Below the pieces are notes generated by a model, which was not told the origin of the DNA, did no database searches, and saw nothing but the letters and a program-made list of their open reading frames with translations. A stretch of DNA of 5,180 bases. It comes from Ignavibacteria bacterium UBA5771 (GTDB lineage Bacteria > Bacteroidota > Ignavibacteria > Kapaibacteriales > UBA2268). The DNA lies in contig DIEP01000096.1 of NCBI GenBank assembly GCA_002418685.1, forward strand, positions 1-5,180, in the 5' to 3' direction. This document shows positions 1 through 5,180 of this stretch, one piece after another. Position 1 is the stretch's first letter; every line of letters starts with the position of its first letter. The position numbers were made by a program, and so were the translations under genes.

Positions 1-25
1 ACAACCGACAGATGAGGTTGTGTGG
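1..25 (+). repeat. Direct repeat, copy 1 (mature N-terminus of propeller family)
   Basis: These 25 bases match 1578-1602 with a single mismatch (A at 10, T at 1587). Both copies encode QPTDEVVW in the frame expected for the residues just after a signal peptide. The match stops right after the Trp codon TGG. It is best read as homology between sibling genes, not as a mobile element. Confidence 0.8.
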
Positions 26-1289
26 CTTAGGGGACCTATTCTCTTGAATCCCGGATAATTATAATATTCGGAACGCAGTATATTCACCTGATGGGCAAAC
101 AATATTAGTTTCATTCACCGGTGAAGTAATCGATGGGAAGCTTGATATAAAATTAACAGAAATTGATGCAACAAGCGGAAGTTTCATAAGAGAAGTGCCA
201 TTGCAGGGCATAACTCAATTCAGTGAAGATGGACAATATGCATACACATTTGATTGGAAAAAGGTGCGTTGGCCATCATTGGAGGTAGTTGGGCAATTTC
301 CACTTACTGCTGGACCAGCGACAATAAATTCATTGTATAGTTACCAAAATTTTGCAATAGATGAAGCAGCAGGAGTAATGCTAATATTTGGTGGTTCTCG
401 AGTTGGAGTATTTGATTTGAATACATTCCAGGCGAAGCCAAGTTCTAAGATATTATATGCAGATGGATATGCATGGATATTTTATAGTGCCTACATAGTC
501 GAGAAAGGCAAATATTTTCTAACATATGCAAAATATACAACTCCGGGCCACCCACCATATTTACCGGGGGAAACTCATTATTGGAGTTTCTTATGGGATA
601 TAAGGACGATGGACACAACGACGCAGGCATACCCCGTAAGACGGTTAGGAGGACCAATGAAACAATCACCAGACGGATTATGGCTTGGGACATTATTGAC
701 GTCTAACCCAAATGTGGATTCTATATTAATATTTAATACAAGCACGTATGAAGCGACATATATGGGAGAGCCCGATCATGGATTGTGCAAAACACCGAGT
801 GTAGATTGGTCGCACGATTCCAAATATTTTGTGACAAGCAGCTGGGGTTGTAATACACCAGCATCGATTTGCGTATGGGACGTTATTGAAGGCAAATCTG
901 CCTACAAATATGCGAGAGAATTTGGAGCTGACGTTTCAATGCATGTTTCACCAGATAATAAATATATTCTATTAGTTTCATCAGCTGGGCTTGGATTATT
1001 TAATTTCATAACGACGACAAATGTATATAATGGACCAAAATCCATAAAGATACTATATCCAAATCCAACGAGTGGAGAGATAACGCTACCAGGTTCAAAT
1101 TTTAATGAAGGCAAGTTAAATATCGAATTAACCTCGCTTGATGGAAATCTTATTGATGTCCTTTACGATGGAATGTATCAGGGAGGAGATTTAAGATTCA
1201 ATTTAGCGGAGTTATCACAGGGAATATATTTTATTCAAGTAACACAAAACAAATCAGTTCAAACATATAAAGTAATAAAGGAGAAATAA
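2..1289 (+). CDS. Secreted beta-propeller (WD40-like) protein with T9SS type A sorting domain; 5' partial, apparent frameshift
   Basis: The C-terminus, from about 1041 to the stop at 1287-1289, is a typical T9SS type A sorting domain: it opens with LYPNPTSGEI and ends with GIYFIQVTQNKSVQTYKVIKE. Such domains send proteins across the outer membrane and are then removed or used for anchoring. The rest reads as beta-propeller repeats, with SPDG-type turns at 84-95, 666-677 and 948-959 and a WD-like CVWDVIEG near 870-895. The frame of the main body is open from position 48. Upstream, positions 2-55 encode QPTDEVVWLRGPILLNPG in another frame. Dropping one C from the CCC at 50-52 joins the two as LLNPDNYNIRNAVYSPDG. 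The signal peptide and true start lie before the window. If the shift is real, a start could fall at the GTG at 195, giving 364 residues without a signal peptide, so the product would probably not be exported. The ligand or substrate is unknown. Confidence 0.85.
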
Positions 1290-1323
1290 AGATGAGAAAG
1301 GAAATTGATTACGAATTATTTTA

Positions 1324-1376
1324 ACAAAATTTATCAAAGGGTTTTATAAATTATGTAACTTTTTAATAAATTTTGT
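1324..1376. repeat. AT-rich inverted repeat, 11-bp arms
   Basis: ACAAAATTTAT at 1324-1334 is the exact reverse complement of ATAAATTTTGT at 1366-1376, with a 31-base spacer. A nested 7-bp pair, AATTTAT (1328-1334) and ATAAATT (1346-1352), competes with it. The element starts just past the propeller gene, so it could be a weak transcript end or RNA 3' stabiliser. Chance is also plausible in such AT-rich DNA. Confidence 0.4.
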
Positions 1377-1410
1377 GTCTTTATAGTAATTAAAAGTGTC
1401 CAAAAATATA

Positions 1411-1443
1411 TTTGTGTTATTTCAAGATAAATTTACAAATTTG
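1411..1443 (+). promoter_or_regulatory. Possible Bacteroidota-type promoter before the propeller-family remnant
   Basis: A perfect TTTG at 1411-1414 (-33 element) is followed after 21 bases by CAAATTTG at 1436-1443, which fits TAnnTTTG except for its first base. The spacing is at the upper end of the 19-21 known for the Bacteroides primary sigma factor. Transcription would start near 1450, leaving a leader of about 60 bases that contains the AAAGGAGG site. AT-rich sequence yields such matches by chance. Confidence 0.25.
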
Positions 1444-1495
1444 AATAAACAATGATGTTAAATATTTGATAATTTTTAAGAGTTTTAAATTAAAC

Positions 1496-1503
1496 AAAGG
1501 AGG
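1496..1503 (+). promoter_or_regulatory. Strong Shine-Dalgarno site AAAGGAGG
   Basis: AAAGGAGG lies 6 bases before the ATG at 1510 and fixes the start of the short propeller-family remnant. It stands out because the genes starting at 1751, 2234 and 5094 (- strand) show no comparable site. Confidence 0.75.
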
Positions 1504-1509
1504 CATCCA

Positions 1510-1665
1510 ATGCAAAAAAAAGTAATGTTCCTGATTGGCTTCGCACTTTTGCAAGCTATATCGCTTTTCGCTCAACCACAACCGACTGATGAGGTTGTGT
1601 GGATGAAGTTCAAGGATGATTGTTTCCATATTTCTCAATATTTCCAAAGAGTTTTTCGTTACTAA
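1510..1665 (+). pseudogene. Truncated 5' remnant of a second propeller-family secreted protein (51 codons)
   Basis: The ATG at 1510 follows a near-perfect ribosome binding site. The frame encodes a clear signal peptide (M1-A21: Lys pair, long hydrophobic core, SLFA cleavage site), then QPQPTDEVVWMKF, whose QPTDEVVW is the same as the N-terminus of the frameshifted gene at the window's left edge. After the Trp codon the similarity ends, and the frame runs about 18 more residues (KDDCFHISQYFQ...) to TAA at 1663-1665. No propeller or sorting domain follows before the next gene. I read it as a decayed or recombined duplicate. If expressed, it would yield a short exported peptide of about 30 residues after cleavage. 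A functional small secreted peptide cannot be excluded. Confidence 0.65.
1578..1602 (+). repeat. Direct repeat, copy 2
   Basis: This matches 1-25 with one mismatch at 1587. The repeat also contains an inverted pair, CACAACC (1577-1583) and GGTTGTG (1593-1599), around a 9-base loop. The pair is kept as 6 bp in copy 1 (1-6 and 16-21). Confidence 0.8.
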
Positions 1666-1713
1666 TATTTTGAATAAATTATTAAACAATTTTTCGCTTT
1701 TATTAAAAAAAGA

Positions 1714-1745
1714 TTAGGATATTAATTATATTTTGTATAATTTTG
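1714..1745 (+). promoter_or_regulatory. Possible Bacteroidota-type promoter abutting the start of the FN3-like gene
   Basis: TAATTTTG at 1738-1745 fits the -7 element TAnnTTTG exactly. TTAG at 1714-1717, 20 bases upstream, fits the -33 TTTG with one mismatch. A transcript would start at about 1750-1752, on the ATG at 1751, so the mRNA would be leaderless or nearly so. No Shine-Dalgarno sequence precedes this ATG, which agrees with that reading. Confidence 0.4.
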
Positions 1746-1750
1746 CAATT

Positions 1751-2179
1751 ATGAAAAGAGCATTTCTCATATTTTTTCTGATTTTGTGTTCCACATTAGT
1801 TACAGTGCTTGCAACTGATAATTATCTAAAATCTTTTCGCGCTTCATCTAATAGTGCCGATATTACCGTTGAATGGGAAACTATTGATGAATCCCAAATT
1901 AGGAATTTCGATATTGAACGCTCTTCTAATAATCAAAGTTTCCAAAAAATTAAAACCATTGATTCCAAAAACAGACCCAGTTACTATCGCTATGTTGATG
2001 AAGAAGCATTCCTAAAAGATGGCGAAGACCCCTCCACTCAAAGCGCCAAAATATATTCCTATCGGTTAAAAATCAATTTAAATGATGGGACAAATAGTTA
2101 TTCCGAATCAATTTCTGTCACACACCAGACAAGTGGAATTCGCCGCACCTGGGGTATGATAAAAGAACTTTTCAGATAA
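1751..2179 (+). CDS. Small secreted fibronectin type III-like domain protein
   Basis: The product has 142 residues. M1-A21 is a signal peptide (KR, hydrophobic core, VLA before Thr). The Cys in this core lacks a small residue before it, so a lipoprotein is unlikely. Residues about 25-125 resemble the FN3-like modules common in Bacteroidota surface proteins: ITVEWET, then NFDIERSSNNQSFQKI, then YYRYVDEE, then YSYRLKINLNDG. Such folds bind or space other domains and have no catalytic residues. Instead of a T9SS tail the protein ends in a basic, aromatic segment, GIRRTWGMIKELFR, which could form an amphipathic helix. I chose the ATG at 1751 over an upstream in-frame TTG at 1733 because it gives a clean signal peptide. 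It lies 54 bases before the metalloprotease gene on the same strand. The location, periplasm or cell surface, and the binding partner are unknown. Confidence 0.8.
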   Translation: MKRAFLIFFLILCSTLVTVLATDNYLKSFRASSNSADITVEWETIDESQIRNFDIERSSNNQSFQKIKTIDSKNRPSYYRYVDEEAFLKDGEDPSTQSAKIYSYRLKINLNDGTNSYSESISVTHQTSGIRRTWGMIKELFR

Positions 2180-2181
2180 AA

Positions 2182-2212
2182 TTGATTTTTCCCCATCCTT
2201 TTATTATTTTTG
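2182..2212 (+). promoter_or_regulatory. Probable Bacteroidota-type promoter of the metalloprotease gene
   Basis: TATTTTTG at 2205-2212 fits TAnnTTTG exactly. TTG at 2182-2184 (context ATTG, one mismatch to TTTG) lies 20 bases upstream. Transcription would begin near 2219, giving a leader of about 15 A/T-rich bases before the ATG at 2234. This suggests that the protease can be expressed independently of the FN3-like gene. Confidence 0.45.
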
Positions 2213-2233
2213 CTTTTATATTTAATAATAAAA

Positions 2234-3943
2234 ATGAAATTTTATAAATTCATCATTTTCTTTTTAATCATACCGTCGTTTCTTTTTGCAAAGATAGATA
2301 GATTCGATACCCTTGCAAATGATAATAAGTGCTTAACTTTCCATATAGAAAATACGGGAAATAAACTGCTCAAAACTTTCACATTCGATACGACTACTAA
2401 GCGCCCCAAAAATCAAAAAGCTTTCTCTTCCCTCACAGATATGTTTCTTATCCATTATGATACATCAGGGGTTCACTCTGTGGATCTAACTGATAGCAAT
2501 CACAACGGAGTGCCTGATTATGTGGATTCAGTAGCATATTATTGTGAATATGTTTATCAAAAAGAAGTTGTAGAGATGGGCTTCCATTCGCCAATTGGTG
2601 ATAGCTTGCGCGGAGGAAGTAATGCTTTTGATATTTATCTTTTAAATATTGGAGATAGAGATTTATACCCCGATATAGATGGTGGACAGGATCATGGCGG
2701 GGCTTATGGCTTCACGGTTCCTGAGTTTGATATTCCTTCTCAAGTAGGTTTTCCAAAAAGCATCTCATATATAGTAATCGATAATGATTTTTCACCGCGG
2801 GATTCGATGCTACTTCCCGATAAGAGGCTCGTCCAATCTTTCAAAGTATTTGGATATGATGGGGCAAAAGTAACACTTGCTCACGAGTTCCACCATGCAA
2901 TACAGATGCGATATGGTCTTGATAATTACACCGGTTCGATAATTGCAGAAATGTCTAGCGTGATGATGGAGATGGTGCTATACCCTGAAATAATGGATTA
3001 TATGCAATATGTGCGAAGCTTATTTAAAAATCCTTCAAATTATCCATTTTGCACACCCTCGCCTCAAGTAGGTTATCGCTATGGAATTTTCACATATTTT
3101 ATCCAAAAAAAATATGGAATGGATGCTGTCAAAAAGATTTGGGAGATTATTGAAATAGGCATCCCAACATATAAAGCAATCCAATCTGCTTTGGAATATT
3201 ATAATTCATCATTAATTACTGAATGGAAAGCGTTCACCCGATCTTTGTATTTTACTAATTCAAGAGGAAATCAAAATCAATATTTTGAAAATGCAAACGA
3301 AATGCCCGAATTTTCTTTCAAAAATGATCAGATTTTTACCGTTCCATCGGCTTCCTATTCGGGAAAGTTATTGCAATTTGAAATCAGAATGGATAGAACC
3401 ATCGTCAATAATCCTCTTCCATTGAGCAATGACACGTTAATTGCCATCGAGTCCTCCTACGACACTTTAGCGCTTTTTTCGCAAAATACTTACGGTGATG
3501 ATTTCAATGCTGCTGTATGTATTGATAACCTTCAAAATTCTGTCCCAATTTTTGTCAATTCACCCCGAAAAAAATATTTCCAACTTTCGAGCGCACATAA
3601 TTCTGTCCAAGCCGAGTTGATTGAATTCGTTGGCGAGGAAACTTATGCAATTGATTATGCTTTTCCAAGTCCATTTCGCTATAATACAGATGATGCAATA
3701 TACTTTCCTGCACCCGAAAATATTGAAATTGGCAAGAAAGTCAATTTAAGAATTTATAATTCCGCACTCAAAGAAATTTTCAATGATCAAGTCCCCATTT
3801 CTTCGCAAGGAAAGAACAGGATTATATCCTTGGATCTGAAAAATAATGCAAATCAAAACATATACTTTGAATCAGGTATATATATTTTTGAAATAGAAGC
3901 CGACGGACAAAGAAAAGTGGGCAAGATCGCTATTGTGAAGTAG
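2234..3943 (+). CDS. Secreted zinc metalloprotease, MXAN_6640-like, with T9SS-type C-terminal domain
   Basis: The product has 569 residues. M1-A19 is a signal peptide ending SFLFA. Residues about 70-100 carry FLIHYDTSG and then DSNHNGVPDYVD (87-98), an acidic loop of the kind that binds calcium. SYIVIDNDF follows. The zinc motif is HEFHH at 217-221, inside TLAHEFHHAIQ: H217 and H221 should bind zinc and E218 should be the catalytic base. E239, in AEMSSVMMEM, is the likely third ligand, with E246 as an alternative. This order (HYDTSG, NGVPDYVD, HExxH, ExSSxxxE) is what I recall for MXAN_6640-type putative metalloproteases. The final 95 residues or so, from YAFPSPFRYN to SGIYIFEIEADGQRKVGKIAIVK, look like a T9SS sorting or FlgD-type Ig-like tail, so it is probably surface-bound or released. 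The start was moved from an in-frame TTG at 2210 to this ATG, which begins the signal peptide. The substrate is unknown. Confidence 0.9.
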   Translation: MKFYKFIIFFLIIPSFLFAKIDRFDTLANDNKCLTFHIENTGNKLLKTFTFDTTTKRPKNQKAFSSLTDMFLIHYDTSGVHSVDLTDSNHNGVPDYVDSVAYYCEYVYQKEVVEMGFHSPIGDSLRGGSNAFDIYLLNIGDRDLYPDIDGGQDHGGAYGFTVPEFDIPSQVGFPKSISYIVIDNDFSPRDSMLLPDKRLVQSFKVFGYDGAKVTLAHEFHHAIQMRYGLDNYTGSIIAEMSSVMMEMVLYPEIMDYMQYVRSLFKNPSNYPFCTPSPQVGYRYGIFTYFIQKKYGMDAVKKIWEIIEIGIPTYKAIQSALEYYNSSLITEWKAFTRSLYFTNSRGNQNQYFENANEMPEFSFKNDQIFTVPSASYSGKLLQFEIRMDRTIVNNPLPLSNDTLIAIESSYDTLALFSQNTYGDDFNAAVCIDNLQNSVPIFVNSPRKKYFQLSSAHNSVQAELIEFVGEETYAIDYAFPSPFRYNTDDAIYFPAPENIEIGKKVNLRIYNSALKEIFNDQVPISSQGKNRIISLDLKNNANQNIYFESGIYIFEIEADGQRKVGKIAIVK

Positions 3944-3968
3944 ACTGATATAAATTGTAATTCCGAGA

Positions 3969-3998
3969 CTCAACCACAGGGTTAACCCGATGGATGAG
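3969..3998. other. Hairpin between convergent transcription units
   Basis: CTCAACCA (3969-3976) pairs with TGGATGAG (3991-3998) at seven of eight positions. The loop holds the palindrome GGGTTAACCC (3979-3988), which can add three G-C pairs around a TTAA loop. It lies between the + strand protease stop at 3943 and the - strand tRNA end at 4022, where a two-way terminator is expected. Neither side has a run of T, so it is not a canonical intrinsic terminator; it may block 3' exonucleases. Confidence 0.4.
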
Positions 3999-4021
3999 AC
4001 GCTGGGACATAAAGGACAAAG

Positions 4022-4095
4022 TACACCCGGAGGGATTCGAACCCCCAACCACTTGATTCGTAGTCAAGTACTCTATCCAATTGAGCCACGGGTGC
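4022..4095 (-). tRNA. tRNA-Arg (anticodon ACG)
   Basis: Read on the minus strand, the 74 bases fold into a full cloverleaf: acceptor GCACCCG with CGGGTGT (terminal G-U pair), D stem GCTC with GAGT around a loop containing GG, anticodon stem CTTGA with TCAAG, and a T arm with GGTTCGAATCC. The anticodon loop is CTACGAA, so the anticodon is ACG; after A34 is converted to inosine by TadA it reads CGU, CGC and CGA. The discriminator base is A, followed by C-T, so CCA is not encoded and must be added by nucleotidyltransferase. It lies 21 bases after the rpsT stop on the same strand, close enough for co-transcription. Confidence 0.97.
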
Positions 4096-4116
4096 ATCCA
4101 AAAATTGGCTATGTGC

Positions 4117-4383
4117 TTAATTCAGACTTGGGGAAAGTTTCTTCACATAATGTGCAAGTTTCGATTTTTTATTGGCAGCATTATTTTTATGAATGACCCC
4201 GCGACTTGCTGTCTTATCGATTATGCTCATTGCTTTATGAAAGTTCTCCTGAGCTTCCTCATAATTCTTAGATTCACGAACATTGCGGATTGCCATTTTC
4301 ATAAGTTTTTTATATTTTCTATTATAGATTTTCGCTTTTTGAGATTGGCGTATTCTCTTAATTGCTGACTTATGATGAGCCAT
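4117..4383 (-). CDS. rpsT: 30S ribosomal protein S20 (bS20)
   Basis: The 88-residue, strongly basic protein begins MAHHKSAIKRIRQSQKAKIYNRKYK, continues with the helical middle (EEAQENFHKAMSIID) and has KTASRGVIHKNNAANKKSKL near its end, all hallmarks of bS20. Length is normal for the family. bS20 binds 16S rRNA early in 30S assembly and stabilises its 5' domain and helix 44. AAGGA sits 7 bases before the ATG, a fair ribosome binding site. The gene is 60 bases downstream of the AlbA_2 gene on the same strand and is followed closely by tRNA-Arg. A TAATTTTG at 4424-4417 in that gap fits the Bacteroidota -7 element, so rpsT probably has its own promoter. Confidence 0.98.
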   Translation of the reverse strand: MAHHKSAIKRIRQSQKAKIYNRKYKKLMKMAIRNVRESKNYEEAQENFHKAMSIIDKTASRGVIHKNNAANKKSKLAHYVKKLSPSLN

Positions 4384-4416
4384 TTAATTTTCCTTTTTTA
4401 AAATTAACTTAACTTA

Positions 4417-4424
4417 CAAAATTA
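4417..4424 (-). promoter_or_regulatory. Possible -7 promoter element for rpsT
   Basis: Minus-strand TAATTTTG fits TAnnTTTG exactly and lies 33 bases before the rpsT start, leaving a leader of about 26 bases that contains the AAGGA site. I see no good TTTG at the right distance upstream, so the call rests on one element and on position. Confidence 0.3.
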
Positions 4425-4443
4425 TGAATTTTTTTTGGAATAA

Positions 4444-5094
4444 TTATCTAATTAAAGAATAATAGTCATTATGAATATCTGTTGTCATTTGAATTACTCC
4501 TGCTCTAACTAATCTAATTAGCAGGCGTCCTGCTCTCCTACGAGAAATATTAACAAGTTCGGCATATTCTTGAACAGAAATGCGGTTATTTATTTCAAGA
4601 TATTGGAATAATCGCTTTTCTTTATCTCCAATGCCCAAACGCAAAGGGTCGTCATTTGTTTGAGATCGCAACAAGCGTTTCATTTCATTACTTGCAGGCA
4701 TTGAATTCTCGCCAACCCGAATGAAGACTTGACGGGACTCAGCTTGCGTCGTTTCATCTATGAGAACTGCTTGATAGGGTTTTCGATTTCCCTCTTGAAT
4801 AATAACAACCATAACGTCCCTGCCTTCAAGATCGAATATTTGTATTTCAGGAACCACCTCTGGCTCTATTGAAAATTTACATGCTCTTTCGATAATATCA
4901 GCCTCCGTTTTTTCGCTCTTGATTCCAACAATGGATTTATCATCATCAACACCGATAATGACATATCCACCTTTGGTATTAGCAAATGCGCAGATTTCTT
5001 TGGCGATTTTTTCGGGAGTTTTCAATTTCCTTTTGAATTCAACTGAAGTCCCCTCGCCCGCTTCAATTAGTTGTAAAAACTCGTGGAAGTGCAT
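4444..5094 (-). CDS. Schlafen AlbA_2-domain protein with C-terminal winged helix
   Basis: The product has 216 residues. Residues about 10-135 form an AlbA_2 (Schlafen-type, PF04326) domain: EGTSVEFKRKL at 14-24, then ICAFANTKGGYVIIGVDDD at 34-52, then RVGENSMPAS near its end. The family is annotated as putative DNA/RNA binding; eukaryotic relatives include tRNA/rRNA-cleaving Schlafens, whose acidic triad appears to match E14, E19 and D51 here. Residues about 155-216 look like a winged helix-turn-helix (KRLFQYLEINNRISVQEYAELVNISRRRAGRLL, given by position 159-191 rather than in full motif form, then a wing), suggesting a transcription regulator. There is no ATPase or helicase domain, unlike the longer members. 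The ATG at 5094 has no Shine-Dalgarno sequence; the preceding 86 bases are AT-rich. It precedes rpsT on the same strand. Its target is unknown. Confidence 0.88.
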   Translation of the reverse strand: MHFHEFLQLIEAGEGTSVEFKRKLKTPEKIAKEICAFANTKGGYVIIGVDDDKSIVGIKSEKTEADIIERACKFSIEPEVVPEIQIFDLEGRDVMVVIIQEGNRKPYQAVLIDETTQAESRQVFIRVGENSMPASNEMKRLLRSQTNDDPLRLGIGDKEKRLFQYLEINNRISVQEYAELVNISRRRAGRLLIRLVRAGVIQMTTDIHNDYYSLIR

Positions 5095-5180
5095 TTTAGA
5101 AGAACGTTAATAATAATATACTAAAATACGAAATAGAAGTATAGGAATTGTTAAATACTAATAAACTTAAATTTAAAAAC
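5095..5180. other. AT-rich region upstream of the AlbA_2 gene
   Basis: This should hold the promoter of the AlbA_2 gene. The nearest match is minus-strand TATTTTAG at 5128-5121, one base off TAnnTTTG, with no clear TTTG partner. I see no inverted operator or coding frame here before the window ends. Confidence 0.3.

Noticed and set aside
445..693. An 82-codon minus-strand frame inside the propeller gene
   Set aside because: It is antisense to clear coding sequence, with odd composition and no known motif.
902..1114. A 70-codon minus-strand frame near the sorting domain
   Set aside because: It is antisense to the propeller end and the sorting-domain start and has no supporting features.
1..1602. 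The 25-base direct repeats as ends of a mobile element or integration site
   Set aside because: Both copies encode the same peptide in the proper frame, no transposase or integrase lies between them, and homology between sibling genes explains them.
1417..1689. A 90-codon minus-strand frame opposite the spacer and the propeller remnant
   Set aside because: It is rich in Leu, Ile, Lys and Asn as expected of translated AT-rich DNA, runs antisense through the conserved signal peptide region and shows no recognisable domain or ribosome binding site.
1764..1795. Possible lipobox Cys in the FN3-like signal peptide
   Set aside because: The Cys is preceded by Leu-Ile-Leu instead of a small residue at -1, and a better type I cleavage site follows at VLA.
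3944..4021. A second, decayed tRNA next to tRNA-Arg
   Set aside because: There is no T-arm sequence or acceptor pairing; only the simple hairpin is supported.
3990..4368. Plus-strand frames across the tRNA and rpsT
   Set aside because: Their sequence is the complement of tRNA-Arg and bS20, both of which are certain on the minus strand.
4919..5110. A 63-codon plus-strand frame opposite the AlbA_2 gene start
   Set aside because: It is antisense to the conserved FANTKGG and GVDDD region and has no features of its own.

Overview
The window looks like AT-rich chromosomal DNA from a Bacteroidota/FCB-group bacterium, perhaps an Ignavibacteria- or Kapabacteria-like lineage. This rests on two surface or secreted proteins with type IX secretion (T9SS) C-terminal sorting-type tails, on AT-rich leaders mostly lacking Shine-Dalgarno sequences, and on several close matches to the Bacteroidota promoter form TTTG-N19..21-TAnnTTTG. 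The exact lineage is inference.

Layout. Positions 1-1289 (+) hold most of a secreted beta-propeller protein with a type A T9SS tail. Its start lies outside the window, and one extra base near 50-52 breaks its frame. Positions 1290-1750 hold an AT-rich spacer and a 51-codon remnant (1510-1665) of a second gene of the same family: a good ribosome binding site, a signal peptide and the shared mature N-terminus, then an unrelated tail and a stop. Next on the + strand are a small secreted fibronectin-III-like protein (1751-2179) and a 569-residue secreted zinc metalloprotease of MXAN_6640 type with a T9SS-like tail (2234-3943).

The right third is on the - strand: a Schlafen AlbA_2-domain protein with a C-terminal winged helix (4444-5094), then ribosomal protein bS20 (rpsT, 4117-4383), then tRNA-Arg(ACG) (4022-4095). 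The + and - blocks converge at 3944-4021, where there is a compact hairpin without a T tract.

The left block is an export/surface cluster of envelope or extracellular proteins. The right block is translation-related housekeeping plus a possible nucleic-acid-binding regulator or nuclease-fold protein. I see no CRISPR array, insertion sequence, phage gene or toxin-antitoxin pair, and no convincing new multi-gene system. The observations most worth a second look are the frameshifted propeller gene with its truncated sibling leader, a possible leaderless promoter at 1751, and the Schlafen-type acidic residues in the AlbA_2 protein.
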